The position numbers and the translations under genes are program-made. From the NCBI GenBank assembly GCA_903813345.2, contig CAIIXF020000005.1:22015375-22079374 (forward strand): DNA of 64,000 bases, in the 5' to 3' direction. This DNA is from Owenia fusiformis (taxonomy: Eukaryota; Annelida; Polychaeta; Sabellida; Oweniidae). The notes under the pieces are model-generated. The model searched no databases and was not told the DNA's origin. It saw only the letters and a list, made by a program, of their open reading frames with translations. Of the stretch, positions 11,791 to 23,119 are shown in pieces (position 1 is the first letter of the stretch; every line of letters begins with the position of its first letter).

Positions 11791-12396
11791 CAGATATTAA
11801 TTATTTTGGATTCTATGGAAAATATGAATACTTTCAACCATGACACTGTTTACTCAAGATTTGAAACAGAGGACTTGGTCTTGTATTGCCAAGTGGATTT
11901 TGTAACTTGTAAGAAATGTCTACATGAAAATTAAATCAGCGTCCGAAGTTTTCGTAAGGGTAGCCCAACGAATACGCTTAGTCTATTCCATTTACATTTA
12001 CATGTGGAAAAAGTATAAATTTCAGTAAAATGCAAAATGTAATAGCCTACATGTACTTCTCTACATTGATAAAGAGCGGCATTATCTAGAGTTCATAGTT
12101 GAACTTATATGGAAAGATGAACAACTTTTAAGTAATAGTAAATCAGTTTAGATACTTGTCCATCTTTGAGTCCCGGGGTATTTCCTCCTTTCTAGTTAAA
12201 TAAACATGTACAACTGACGGATCTGGGTAAAATTTATTAAAAATCTGCTGCAATTTACATATTGCAGATTGTCTCAAATGATATAGAGGTCCATGCCTGA
12301 ACTTAACCCAAAAGACACCTTTTCGAACGTGTTAGGGTATATTTTAGATAACAACTATTAAAAGTTTAGGATCCTGCCACCATTCACTATATTAAT
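11791..12396. other. No gene recognised
   Basis: Unremarkable AT-rich spacer between two MITEs. Confidence 0.35.
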
Positions 12397-12713
12397 CAGG
12401 GGCAGATCTGGGAACCAACAAGGGGGGGGGCCCAAATTTCAGGTCAGATAAAAAAAACGTCCGCTAGCGCGGAAAAAATTTTTGGGCCCCTAAAACGCAA
12501 AAGTGGGCCCAAATTTTGAAATTTTGAGGCCCATTTTCTTCAAAATTTGGCCTGAATTTAAAAAATAAGGCCTTAAAAGGCCCAGTAATAACCAAAAAGG
12601 CCGACTTTTTGGGGGCTTAAGGCCTTTTTTGGCCCAAAATTTTTTATGGGCCCAATTTTTTTTCTGGGCCCACCCAAGGCCCCCCAGGCCCCCCCCCCCC
12701 TAATCCGCCAGTG
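12397..12713. mobile_element. MITE, 'CAGGGGCAGATCTGGG' family, copy 1
   Basis: Left end CAGGGGCAGATCTGGG; the right end reads CACTGGCGGATTAGGG on the other strand, an imperfect TIR. The interior is a distinctive 'aaaagtgggcccaaattttg' / 'ttcttcaaaatttggcct' text, shared with the copy at 20322-20595 in the same orientation. Length 317 bp. Probably hAT-like and non-autonomous. Confidence 0.65.
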
Positions 12714-13017
12714 TTAATTCTAAGCCCATTGCCGACTGTACTATACTGTTTACACATTGCAAATCGTACTGTACAAGTATAAGTCTGCACATTATCGCAT
12801 GTAAGTATTAACGGAACAAGTTTCAGGATAATTGAATCATAATAGTCTACTTTAAATGTGAATAACTCCACTGACAGGACAACTACACGTATACACTATT
12901 TTGACTGCTTACTTCGGCAAACGATCTATTCAAATTTGCACGACTGTAAACACATGGTCATGCGATGTTACTTTAGCATCGGAGAACTAACGCTTGTACA
13001 TCTACAGAACTGTAGTT

Positions 13018-13049
13018 GCGACTCAGCACGACTCGTCGTGCTGAGTCGC
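13018..13049. repeat. Near-perfect 32-bp palindrome
   Basis: GCGACTCAGCACGAC, then TC, then the exact reverse complement: a 15-bp stem with a 2-base loop. It lies in otherwise unremarkable sequence (12714-13204) with no U-tract after it. Could extrude as a cruciform; function unknown. Confidence 0.7.
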
Positions 13050-13251
13050 GAGTAAGAATTAAGCGAGCTACACGGGTCCCAGCTATGAGGCGCAAGTAGT
13101 AACTGTCCGTGACACGCGCACAGGTGGTTGACAGTGAACAATTAAGCGTGCCGAGTTACCGTTATCTATGCTCTGAGTAGTCAATTTACATTAAAGCCGT
13201 ACTGTAGGTCACAAATAGTTCCAACGTTGGCCTTTTTACTACTCGTGTGGC

Positions 13252-13527
13252 CTTCCCCTTCATTACCAATGGAAATATGACCATGATGATAGAGGAAGAA
13301 AAGAGCCTTAAAATGCTTTTATTTGAAGCTTCTAGCTCAATTTTGAAGGAAGTTACATACATTTTTGTAAATTCAAAGCAGATCTTACACGTTTTCTAAT
13401 GATCTAATTATGTTGTATATTCGTATATTTCGTTTTTTGGGTACCCGGTTTTTTCGACCGGGTACCAAGTTTGAACCCAGCATGGAGGATTTACTACCCG
13501 GTACCCGGTTTTTTCTACAAACCCTAT
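13252..13527 (+). mobile_element. Solo arm of the GGGTACCCGG foldback family
   Basis: Nearly identical to the right arm of the foldback at 54834-55661: 'atgaccatgatgatagagg', 'gaacccagcatggaggattt', 'ccgggtacc' palindromes, ending 'tctacaaaccc'. Only one arm is present here, nested in an RU1 copy. Either the other arm was lost or single arms can move. Confidence 0.7.
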
Positions 13528-13580
13528 CTAGAGTCTAGAAAAGTAACCTCATTCCCTATAATTTGATGTAAATTAATCGA

Positions 13581-13608
13581 ACCCCTATATCATGGGCTTT
13601 CAATTGAA
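13581..13608. repeat. Perfect 26-bp palindrome inserted in RU1
   Basis: CATGGGCTTTCAA is followed at once by its reverse complement. Other RU1 copies read 'cccctatatgg' or 'cccaatatgaa' across this point, so the palindrome plus a few bases ('cctacag') looks inserted between short 'tat' repeats. The same palindrome with a 6-base loop occurs at 27830-27861. Confidence 0.65.
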
Positions 13609-14290
13609 AGCCCATGCCTACAGTATATGAATATGTACATTTTAATACATAACATTATGGGGGTAAGCGTTTCATCGTTGGTCACGACGCCAGAAGTGCA
13701 AAGTATTGTTCCGAATTTTTGAATTTCGTGTCAGATTACGATACTCACACCTGAAGCATGGTTTTTGCTTTTGATAAATTACAATAAAGTTTAATAATAT
13801 TCCTATGCGTATTTTGTGAAATTGTGTTGACGTTTATTTAAGTTACAATGTAACGGTGCATTATATTTGATTAATCAGTATCTGAAAGTTTGATTTAAGT
13901 ACTTTTACACGCTTTTACATTAGTCCCAATCACGCAAATCCCTTGAATGTCCCAGGACATCCTGCAAATTTCACCTGATTTAGGTGGATGTCCCGCAAAA
14001 TCATGCGAATTTAGGGCACTTTGCCTAAAAAATCTGTCCCTCTATGAAGTTTTTGGTGGTACACCTGTTAACTGTCCCGCAATTAGGGTGTTTGTCCCTC
14101 GAATGGTCCCGCGAAATCCCGCGAATTTGATAAAAAAAAATTGGCCTATTAGCGCAATCACGCAAATCCCTTAAATATCACGCGAAATCCCGTGAATTTA
14201 GTAGATGTCACGCAAAATCCCGCGAATTTTGGGCACTGGGTCTAAAAAATCTGTCCCGCGAGAAAATCTTTAGGGGTTGACAGTACTGCA

Positions 14291-14870
14291 CCAATTTCCA
14301 AAAGTCCTACGCATCTGTTCGAAATTGATCAAAACGCCTCGTTCTCTTCCAAAACCCCATTGGATCCTTAGATACGTTTGTAGTCATAGACTCTGCGGGG
14401 CGTTTTGGAAGACAACGGGGCATTTTGGTCAATTTCAAACAGTTGCGTAGGACTTTTCAAAATTGCTGCGTTCATGTTATAAATATGTTGATGCAGCGAT
14501 GGAGGGTTGTAATGGGAGCCCTTGCACAGGATATGGGGAAGAGTGAACAAGAACTGACTAGATATCAGGGATTGTGGTTGAAATCTCTGAGGATTTGCAA
14601 CTTCTCACATCTGGGGACCGAAACGCCACTAAAACAAGGGACTTTGTATACAAAGGCAATTTCTCGACTGAAAGGTATTTCTGTAAAGGTTTTAATGGAA
14701 CAAGTTTGAAGAAAAACGGTGTAGTATGAGACTCACAATCATTGATTTTCCGAAGACAGGGTAGATTTAAATTCAAATTAACGGTTTTGCGGGGCGTTTT
14801 GGTTTCGATATGCCCTGGTGAGTTTGTACTGCGTGAGAGAGGTTCATGCATCTCTGAAATCTATGATACA
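14291..14870 (+). repeat. 'gcggggcgttttgg' dispersed repeat, copy 1
   Basis: Begins near 'tttccaaaagtcctacgcat', includes 'ctgcggggcgttttggaag', 'atgttgatgcagcgatggag', 'ctcacatctggggacc' and ends after a second 'gcggggcgttttgg'. Two further copies lie at 23120-23560 (inverted) and 25760-26215. Long open frames on both strands are shared by-products of the repeat. Confidence 0.65.
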
Positions 14871-15429
14871 GTTCGGAGTAAGAATCGCCGTTGAGCAGTG
14901 ATACTAGCGGTTACTGTTGGTTTATGGCTTTTGCACAAAAGCCATTTTTTCGCAAATAGAGCACCTTTTCACCTTCAGGGCCAATCGGGAGGGCTTTCGA
15001 GATATTCTGTTTCGCTCTGAATTTGGTGTTTTACGGAGGCCCTACAGGACAAAACAGTGAACATATGAAATTCATTTGTCCAGCTTTCAATATTAACTGA
15101 CACCAGCCCAAACACACAGATGAAGGATCGATTTATAATTGGGTTTGGGTAAAAAGGCGTTGGCTGTTGGACGTTGGGCATGGGTCTACAGGGTGTTCAA
15201 AAATGGTTTGGGTAAAAAGGTGTGGGGTGTTGTATTTAGCAGTATAGCGTGCCTTTGGCCATTTGGGTGTATTGGCTACCACTATTTGGCCAATTCACAC
15301 ATACTAACACATACATTCAATATTGTTCAGAAATATGCAGAATTGTTTTTAACCAAGAGGGGCCAAGTACCATCCGTGCCATGTTAAATATGAAGGTGAC
15401 AATAATTTAAGAATATATCTGCAATGTTT

Positions 15430-16615
15430 TTTTTATGAAAATGGCGACCATTTTAAAATTCCGTAGCCATCTTGAAAATGTCTAGCATAGCTTCTTTGTT
15501 GGTTCTTTAACCTTTACCATGCTGCCTTATTTCAGCAAATATATCCCACGCAACTGGCTTATTTTTCAAAGAGTGCAAAAAATGATATGCCTGGACTAAA
15601 TAATTAATATCTCAATAACTACTGAATGAATCTGGATAAAATTTTCACAAAGGGAAGATACAGTGGCCTGGCTCATGAAAAAAATGTTCTCATGAATTTA
15701 TTTGTACATTAACACGACTGGGCATAAATATACCATGAATACTCCTCCGGAATCCGCCGCTCCGCCTCTTCGTCTGGTCAGAATCCAAATCTGAATTTGC
15801 AGCGATCGAATGTTCAATTTTTCAATTCAGAAAATATTCTAGTTTCTATTTTCGATGACCGTTATCGGCTTCCAAGAGCCTAAAGAGCTCGAAATCGCAA
15901 TTCATTTCCTCCACATATTCGTTGTGATCGTATTTGTCCACCATTTTGTACGATTCGTTCACTAAAAACGACTCAAACACTGTTTAAATTGTTGAATTGA
16001 GAATTATTTTTCGAAATATCGCCATTCTAGGTCAACAGGAAGTCATGTTAGGCACTGAATAAATCGGGCAATCTAATTGGACAATACGAATGGCGCGAAA
16101 AAGTAAAGTTTTTAAAAGTTTGAAATCGGGCGTACGGGTCCGCCGGCAGTTGTGAGAGACATTTTAGTCTCGGCGGACTCGTCCGCCGGCAGCACGCTAA
16201 AGGTTAAACCAAATCCCCCCACTGGTATTTAATGTATTTGAGTTATTAAAGATTACAAATTTTTACGAAAAATGGCTACCATTTTGAAATTCAGTGGCCA
16301 TCTTGAAAATCTCTTCGACTTCAGCAAATTTGTTTGTCCCTCGGCATCAACATATAAAATTTGAACCAAATCTGTCATCTAGTATTTGATTTATCAAAGA
16401 TTACATTTTTTATGAAAAAATGGTGGCCGTTTTGAATTCAGTGGCCACATTGAAAATTCCTTCTCGAGCAGAAATCCTACCCTCATAAGGCATAAGCCTA
16501 TAAAATTTTAATCAAATCCATCAATGGGTATTTGAGAATTATCCCCTAGACAAATGAAAGACGGAAGAACGGTTGGATGACTTTCCTATATCCCTCTCGA
16601 ACTTCATTAGGTGGG
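15430..16615. repeat. 'tggccgccatttt' repeat block with a MITE inside
   Basis: Short diverged modules read 'aaaatggctaccattttgaa', 'cagtggccatcttgaaaat' and 'gttattaaagattac', ending in 'atccctctcgaacttc...gtgggataa'. Related blocks occur at 53090-53840 and 60895-62300. The modules are about 110 bp long and show no reading frame. A 693-bp element (15511-16203) interrupts the block. Confidence 0.6.
15511..16203. mobile_element. piggyBac-like MITE with TTAA duplication
   Basis: Starts CCTTTACCATGCTGCC and ends with the near reverse complement of it (ggcagcacgctaaagg). Flanked on both sides by TTAA (15507-15510 and 16204-16207). TTAA targets and CCYTT-type ends are characteristic of piggyBac elements (established). 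No transposase is seen, and the interior holds a GC-rich 'gtccgccggcag' repeat near the right end. Confidence 0.7.
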
Positions 16616-16682
16616 ATAATGAAGCACTTTGTAAAACAGACTTTTAATTATTAATTAAGGTTTTTTATGTTTTACTACTTAC

Positions 16683-16870
16683 CCATGGTTTGCATGCCTT
16701 CCATCTTAAGATACAGGTCAATTGACTCATCAAATCCCAATAGATTCTGCATGCCATGTAACATGGGTGTACGCTTACAATATGATGTGTTCTCTACAAC
16801 ATGCCTCGCATCATGGAGCATTTCCAATGTAATGATAGGTGAATCTGGATTGTACATGTTGAACTGGATC
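16683..16870 (-). CDS. Internal exon of a PLP-dependent serine/threonine dehydratase-like enzyme
   Basis: Minus-strand exon of 188 bp. The acceptor is 'ttgctttgtctttcag' and the donor is 'gtaagtag', both near-consensus. It is open throughout. The peptide contains 'SPIITLEMLHDARHVVE', 'KRTPML' and 'IDLYLKMEGMQTMG'. In threonine dehydratase/serine racemase enzymes (fold type II) the N-terminus reads ITL.D...A...I....RTP.L......Ll....LKlE..Q.tGSFKiRG, so the order and spacing match. The exon stops exactly where SFK, with the PLP-binding lysine, should follow. Entry phase 2, exit phase 1. The family uses pyridoxal phosphate to deaminate serine/threonine or racemise serine in the cytosol; the exact substrate cannot be told. 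Downstream exons, expected at lower coordinates, were not found. The plus-strand open frame over the same bases is a shadow. Confidence 0.8.
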
Positions 16871-16929
16871 CTGAAAGACAAAGCAATAACATATGTAAGA
16901 TAACAAAATGCCATTCATTCAAACGGTGT

Positions 16930-17140
16930 AAATATTTTCGAAACAAATGCGTGATATATACTCGTACACATATTTTGTACCAAATGCGTGACATAAACGG
17001 CAATCGCGTGCAAAGACCGAACAGAATGCGTTCGCTTTTTTTCGTTGCTCGGCATGTTCGGTATTTTACGGTGTCGGCATATTTCACAAAAATGATTTTT
17101 AAAAATTTCAACAAAATGCGTGATTTGCGTGATATTTAAT
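16930..17140 (+). repeat. 'aaatgcgtgac' dispersed repeat
   Basis: Words 'aaatgcgtgacataaacgg', 'aatgcgttcgctttttttcg', 'cggtattttacggt' and 'gcgtgatttgcgtgatat' recur in diverged form at 19440-19700 and, inverted, at 2240-2470. Confidence 0.5.
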
Positions 17141-18042
17141 CATACACGCTAAATTGATGTCATCATTCCTGCCCGCCATTTTTCCTACTCCGGAGCATTT
17201 CTTTGTAATGAAACGCTCCATTGTGCATGTACATGTAAGAGCGTTTGGGTTGGACATCGTGAGTTAGGATGCATTATAACATTACGCACTTTGCAACCAT
17301 TAACCATTTTACGCTTGGGCAAGGAGTGGTTAGGAGCCCCGTGTTTTGACTTTCAAATCGTATTGAGCTGCGCCTTTTGCTGTTATTATTGGATGCATAA
17401 GGTAGTCAATTACAGCGCAGCATTTTGTACGCTGAAATTTCATCTTCTTTCTATTCATTGCTATCTAACATATGTCATGTATTTTTAGTAATAAATTCTA
17501 TGCATAGTCAGCACCATCTATCTAATTTCTAACATGATAGCACAGTCAGCACTATCAATGGTATATTCTAAAAATATAGGGAATATATAGAATATAGAGA
17601 AAAGTCCAAAAGGCGTTTGTGACAAAATTTCCCGGAAGTGTTACATTTCCATTTATCGTTCAAACTGTGACATTTATGCTAATAATTCGACATGTATATA
17701 TGATTCTTACATATAACCAATACGACCAAAAATGTTACTAACATACCAAATGAAAGGTTATTTCCTGGTCAAACTTGCAAAAGTTGGTCCAAATTCGCAC
17801 TTGAACCGAATATTAATTACTGGAAGTGTTTATATTTCTATTTAGGTGTCACTATACGGTAAATCATTGAAAAATATTGAAAAATCACAAAATTCAGGTT
17901 CTGGGATACATATCGCCATTTTCGAACGAATTAGCCCATACAAGAACTATACTTATGCGTTCCCCTATACATGACCTTCATCTTGACCATATATTTATAA
18001 GGGTTTGCGTCTTGATTTTTAAATATCACTACGCCAACACAG
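17141..18042. other. Intronic stretch, no gene recognised
   Basis: Lies inside the proposed dehydratase-like gene intron (16871-26411). 'ccggaagtgttacatttc' (17631) and similar words at 17820 and 19096 suggest an old repeat around the following MITE. Confidence 0.35.
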
Positions 18043-18867
18043 CCCAAGTGAAAAAAATAGCTTGCCATACCACTCTAATAAACCACTAATAGACTGCTAA
18101 TACTCAACTAGGAGAACATGATCTATTAGTGATTTGTTAGTGGTCATTTTCGTTAACAGATCACTTTTTGCCATTGGCTTAATAGGTGGTTTATTAGTTG
18201 AAAAAATTACCATGCAAATGAGGTAAAGTTATTGACCAATCAGAGAACAGTGTAATACACTACTAGTAAATCACTAGTCATGCTAATACCCTTCTTATAA
18301 ATTACTCTTGAAGTCTGTAATAAACCACTAATAGACCACTTCCTGAAGTCTTATATACCACTAATACACCACTACTAGTCTAATAGACTACTAACAAATC
18401 ACTCCTAAAATCTCAGAATTTTATACATTCATGAGGTACAAAATCTCTATAGTGCTAAATTCAGTGAAAAATTATGAATAAGATTCATCATGTACATCTT
18501 CTGCATACCTTTATGAATATGCTGAGCAAGATTCAATAAAGTCCAGTCACCCCTCTGGTTGTAATGCTACATTTCATTGGAGAATTAATTCCCTCACATT
18601 TTAACTATTTCCGCCATTTAAAAGGGGTTTCTCATTCTTAATCAAGGATCAGTTTAATACACTACTAATAGACCATTCCAGAAAAAATTGAGTTAATACA
18701 CAACTAACAAACCACTCCACCTAAAAACCCTTACAGTGGTTTATTAGTTGAGTATTGCCAGTTTTAATACATAAGTTAGAAACCACTTGAATAAATCACT
18801 TTTCATGGTGTATTGGTGATCTATTGGTGATGTATTAGTGGTATATTAGATTTCTTTTTTACTTGGG
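18043..18867. mobile_element. MITE built of 'ctaataaaccactaatag' words
   Basis: Ends are CCCAAGTGAAAAAAA and its inverted near-copy TTTTTTACTTGGG. The interior is saturated with short words 'ccactaatagac', 'ctaacaaatcac', 'gatttgttagtgg' in both orientations, so the whole 825 bp is self-complementary in many registers. No coding potential. A target duplication could not be fixed. Confidence 0.65.
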
Positions 18868-20321
18868 AGGGACTCATTTTTAGGTAAAATCCCTGCTTCA
18901 CCGATGAAAATGAACGAATAAAGTAGTTCCAGTTTACGGGACTATATTCTTGCGATTTTTTCTAAAAATGGCACATTTAGAAAATAATTGGCCTCAGCTT
19001 TACAAACCTACCTCAAATGGCCACAATGCATATATACTTAAACCTACTATACACACCATTGAAGTTTCATGGCTTCGTTTTTAAAGAATTAAAAAACACT
19101 ACCCGGAAGTGGTATTTACCGTAGTAACACCTTAATATCCAAAAATGGGAAAATTTTACTATGATAATTTTTGCTCATTCAGCATTTTTTTCGAACAATT
19201 GAGTTATTTCATGCTCAAAACAGCTGCATTTTCAAACTTTTAACACATTTTCTACAAAATCTAGTCATATTTGGGGAAATAGGTGAGGGCTGAGTCTCTA
19301 AAAACTGGCCAAAATGACCTAAAATTGGGTCATCAACTTCAGAGATCTCATGCAAAAAATTTAGATGCAAAATCCCCGAGATTATTTCATTTTGTAAATC
19401 ATTAGCAATGCCTTTCAAGTATTACACAGAATGCACTGAAATGTATGTTGTTGAATGCGAAAATTTACAATGAACATGCGTGACATATACGGGATTCGCG
19501 AACAAATTGCGTTCTTTTTTTTTCCGACGTTCGTATTTTTACCGTATCGTAAACATATTTCGAAAAATTTTCTACAGAAATATTTTTGCGTGACAATTAC
19601 CAGCTAAAATGCGTATTTGCGTGACATTTTCTGTCACGCAAAAAAAACTGGCGTGACTTCAAATTCTTCAGCAAATGCGTGACAAATACGCAAATTGCGG
19701 GACAGTTGACAGGCCTGGATTACACGCCAGCTAATACTTAGTTACTTACTAAGTACGAAAATAACCACCATCAAAGACCTGCCGGCACCTATTTAATTAT
19801 TTTCGGGTTGGTAATGGAATTTTACAAGGGCAATACAAGAAGAATTCAATTTCTCAGAATTTAATGATATAATTGCGGTAAATTTTATGGTAGTTTGAAC
19901 AAGAATACTGTTAATTCCAGCAGAAATATGGTAGATTTTCAAATATTTACGGTATATTTTACGGCCGTTCTTATAGAAAAAATCGAATTATAATAAAATA
20001 TTTTACGGTAGATTTTGGTAAAATTACAGTAGATTTTTTGGTTGTTTTACAGGAAAAAACAGTAATTTTTTACGGTATTTATATTATTATTTTACTGAAA
20101 AACGAATATTTTATGGTAGATGCCGGTAAAAATACGGTAGGTTGGCAGGTATGAGTTGCCATTGCAACCGTGGAAATGGGTAAAAAATGAGAGCAAAAAA
20201 CACCCAGACCCGCCATAATGGCACTAATTTTCAAAATATTTCGAGACATACATATTTTCTTAAACTTTAATATCATCTAGAACACTTCTAGACAAAAAAA
20301 ATATCAAAAATTGGGGGAAGG
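18868..20321. other. Intronic stretch with degenerate repeats
   Basis: Includes another 'gcgtgac' repeat copy (19440-19700) and an imperfect minisatellite of 'ttttacggtagatttt' words (about 19860-20150). No exon was recognised. Confidence 0.4.
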
Positions 20322-20595
20322 CAGGGGCGGATCTGAGAACCAACAAGGCGGGGTGCCCAAATTTCAGGTCAGAGAAAAAAACGTCTGCCCTTGCGCGGAA
20401 AAAAATTTTGAGTCCCTAAAACCAAAAAGTGGGCCCAAATTTTAAAATTTTGAGGCCCATTTTCTTCAAAATTTGGCCTGAAATTAACAAATAAGGTCTT
20501 ACAGGGCCCAGTTATGACCAAAAAGGCCCACTTTTTGGGACCTTTAGGCCTTTTTTGGCCCAAAAATTTTCCAGCCCCCCCCTAATCCGCCAGTG
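20322..20595. mobile_element. MITE, 'CAGGGGCAGATCTGGG' family, copy 2
   Basis: Left end caggggcggatctgag, right end ccctaatccgccagtg. The interior text ('aaaagtgggcccaaatttta', 'ttcttcaaaatttggcctg') matches the copy at 12397-12713, but about 40 bp is missing near the right end. Confidence 0.65.
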
Positions 20596-20944
20596 GAAGG
20601 TTTATCACTTCAATTATTTGCAAGCCTTGGTCAAAGTAAAACTACGAAAAAAAGCACTCATTTTCACTTTAGAATCACCTATTATCGCCCAAATGGCTAT
20701 AAGTTGTCAAGGTCGTCATGTTAAAAGTAGAATTAGAATGCTCTTCAGACAATGTTTGATAGCTTTCCTTTATCACGGAACAAAGATCTTTGCACTGGTA
20801 TGCCCATTTCCATGAGATAATGCACGTGAAAGAGGAACAGTGTCTTTAAATGTCATGAAAACTTTTTCGCACTACTTTTGGTGTAATAATACCATCTGAT
20901 TGATTGTTGGTGTAAACAGCGAGTCGGGTTAATCTGCACGAGGT

Positions 20945-21130
20945 TCGGTTTTTCATTAAGGGAATTCAAGTACTTTATTCCCATGATTCAACGTGCTTTT
21001 CTGCCATTGGTTCGGTTTAAGTTTGTACAACAAACGTCCACGAATCCAGGGCAGGTTGACATTATATCATTACATTTGTTTTGGGTGTATAGTTTTTGTT
21101 TTGACACTAAACAAAAAAATTACCGCAATA
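20945..21130 (+). repeat. Dispersed repeat (inverted copy near 47.7-47.9 kb)
   Basis: Words 'caagtactttattcccatga', 'tgcttttctgccattggttc' and 'tagtttttgttttgacacta' are found in reverse complement with substitutions at 47700-47870. The two overlapping frames here translate the repeat and are not genes. Confidence 0.45.
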
Positions 21131-21219
21131 TATGGTGCATCATGGGTAGGACCCACTGTGAAATATGAACGTAAGTGACATCTATGTCAAATTAATGTTC
21201 CTACAAAGTTATTGATCGC

Positions 21220-21275
21220 GCATGCGTCATGATAACTTAAACAAATCAGATTACTGGGTTTAATGCGCATGCGCC
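21220..21275. promoter_or_regulatory. Paired NRF1-like sites
   Basis: 'atcgcgcatgcgtcatg' and 'aatgcgcatgcgccat' lie about 40 bp apart. Both resemble the NRF1 consensus YGCGCAYGCGCR (established). They sit about 700 bp upstream of the candidate plus-strand start at 21976. Binding and any role in its transcription are inference. Confidence 0.35.
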
Positions 21276-21975
21276 ATCATAAACCGAATACTTTCCCGGG
21301 ATTTGGGCTTTAGGATACGATTTTACACTGACCGATTGCAAACGAGATTTAGCGAGATGACACAGTTGTGAAACAAAATGGCAAAATGTTTGTGAACTTC
21401 TAGTATTATATCTTAACGGTAGAGTATACCATTGATAGTGCTGACTTTGCATCATAGTACTGAATAATGATTCTATGTCATCTCTTTTCATCAAATATTT
21501 GTTAGCTCATTCCCATTTGATGGCTTTGGGAGACGAAACGTCAACTGGGACTGATCCTTTGTGGACTCCCCGGGGTTAGGTGGTGCAATGGTCACGCATT
21601 CTATGAGAGCGCCCTACCCCCGGGATTTACTACATAGTTTTTTTAGAAAGCTAGTCATTTTTTCAATTTTCTCGGTCATCCTTCAATATTTGCTCCGAAT
21701 TTTAGGAACAACTAAAGGCATTTATGTTAGTCTCAGATGACTCTTACCGTTTTCGAGATATGGCATCTGAAAAGTAGGTCACAACAAAAAGTTCTCGAAA
21801 TTCAACGAGTAGATTATCCCCAATTGTTGCAGGAAGTAGACACGCCCCCTTTTCTTCCAACGAGAGATAATATCCGTTCTTTTCAAGGTTTCAAGAGGCA
21901 AAGTCACGTCTATTTATTTACTCGATAAAGTACAAGCTTTGTTCAAAGAGATAACGTAAAACAAAAGTTGTGATA

Positions 21976-21999
21976 ATGGCTGGAGAAACTACCAAAAAG
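21976..21999 (+). CDS. Candidate first coding exon (MAGETTKK)
   Basis: ATG in a strong Kozak context (ataATGG), eight codons encoding MAGETTKK, then the donor 'gtcagta' in phase 0. The exon at 43297 begins in phase 0, so joining would give MAGETTKK-GGAIWLKNISGM... without a stop. Alternatives: the rival first exon at 27940, a different gene, or chance. The intron would be 21.3 kb long and filled with mobile elements. Confidence 0.3.
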
Positions 22000-22120
22000 G
22001 TCAGTATACATTGTGTAAGTGTCGTGAATGTACAAGTTATTTATCATGTCTAGAATTAGGAAATATTGGGATTGAAAAATATATAGGGCCCTAGGGTATG
22101 CTGTATGTTTACTAGGCCTA

Positions 22121-22383
22121 GTTCAACAAGTTAAACCCAATACCACGGCTTTCATTTATTAATCTGAATGTGATTGGGTTTATCTTCCGTGCCATAGTTT
22201 TATTTGTTGCAAATTCTCACTATCAGTTATAAATTAAACGCGCATAGAATTCTATGCGCTACCATAGGCCACTATTAAATATTTTGCATCAAGGGCCGAA
22301 TAGGCACGGAAGTTAAACCTAGGGCGGGTCACAAGATATGTCAGATAAGAAATAAGGCCCAGACTAGGTTTAACTTGTTGAAC
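22121..22383. mobile_element. Small MITE with TA duplication
   Basis: Ends 'gttcaacaagttaaaccc' and 'ggtttaacttgttgaac' form the TIR, with TA on both sides (22119-22120 and 22384-22385). A perfect 20-bp palindrome 'gcgcatagaattctatgcgc' sits at the centre. TA duplication suggests Tc1/mariner-type mobilisation (inference). No transposase. Confidence 0.65.
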
Positions 22384-22446
22384 TATATGTTTACATGTAC
22401 ACACAGCACAGATCTGTTGGTAGTAAGCTCAAAGAATACATGTAGA

Positions 22447-22691
22447 TGTCACGGTCATATAATTTAACATTTAACATTACCACGGTCATGACAGGCTTTG
22501 CAACCATTGTCAAGGTCATATCAGGCTTTGAAATTACCACGGTCATATCAGGCCTTGCAATATAGCATAGCATTGTTACGGTCATATCAGCCTTTAACAT
22601 TACCACAGTCATGACAGGCCATGCAATATAATATAGCATTGTCACGGTTATATCAGGTTATCACGATAACACTACCACGGTCATGGCAGGA
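22447..22691 (+). repeat. Minisatellite 'ccacggtcatatcaggc'
   Basis: At least seven imperfect copies of 'accacggtcat(a/g)(t/a)caggc', alternating with 'tttgcaat' and 'taacatt' spacers. A short frame across it only reads the repeat. Confidence 0.7.
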
Positions 22692-23119
22692 TCCTTGCCA
22701 AACTTGAAAACACTTAATAACATGGTTTACTTCGGTCCAAAGCTTTCTCTATATTCCGGCTTTGAGTAGAAAGATTGAGCTGCTTGGTATTATAAATATT
22801 GTAAATCATTGTGTCACACGCACAGTACGGCATAATAATATGAAATATACCTTTATGTATAGATTTAAGAAACATCAGCACACATCTCCGTCTGAATCTA
22901 TTTAAGCGAGAATAATTTCAAAGTTTCCTCCATTTATTCACGTCTGGAACCGGAAGCCATTTTTAGCTACAGGGAGTAAATTTCACCATGTGTCGAACTC
23001 CGAAAAGAAATTTTGAAATATCTAAATCCAGACAAGCAACGCTTCATCCTAAATATAATTAATATTCTTAAAAATATTTATAAAATTTATTAAAAATGAT
23101 TTCTAGCACATGGTCCTAA

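Larger units (their letters stand above)
13205..14290 (+). repeat. Dispersed repeat RU1, copy with insertions
   Basis: Same order of blocks as 35880-37190: 'tagttccaacgttggcct', 'actccctataatttgatgta'-like, 'gtgcaaagtattgttc', 'aataatattcctatgcgtat', then an array of 'tcccgcgaatttgat' / 'cgcaaatccctt' words and 'ggggttgacagtact'. It is interrupted by a solo foldback arm (13252-13527) and by a 26-bp palindrome (13581-13608). No protein family recognised. Confidence 0.65.

Noticed and set aside
22391-22645. 84-codon minus-strand frame
   Set aside because: Translation of the 'ccacggtcatatcaggc' minisatellite.
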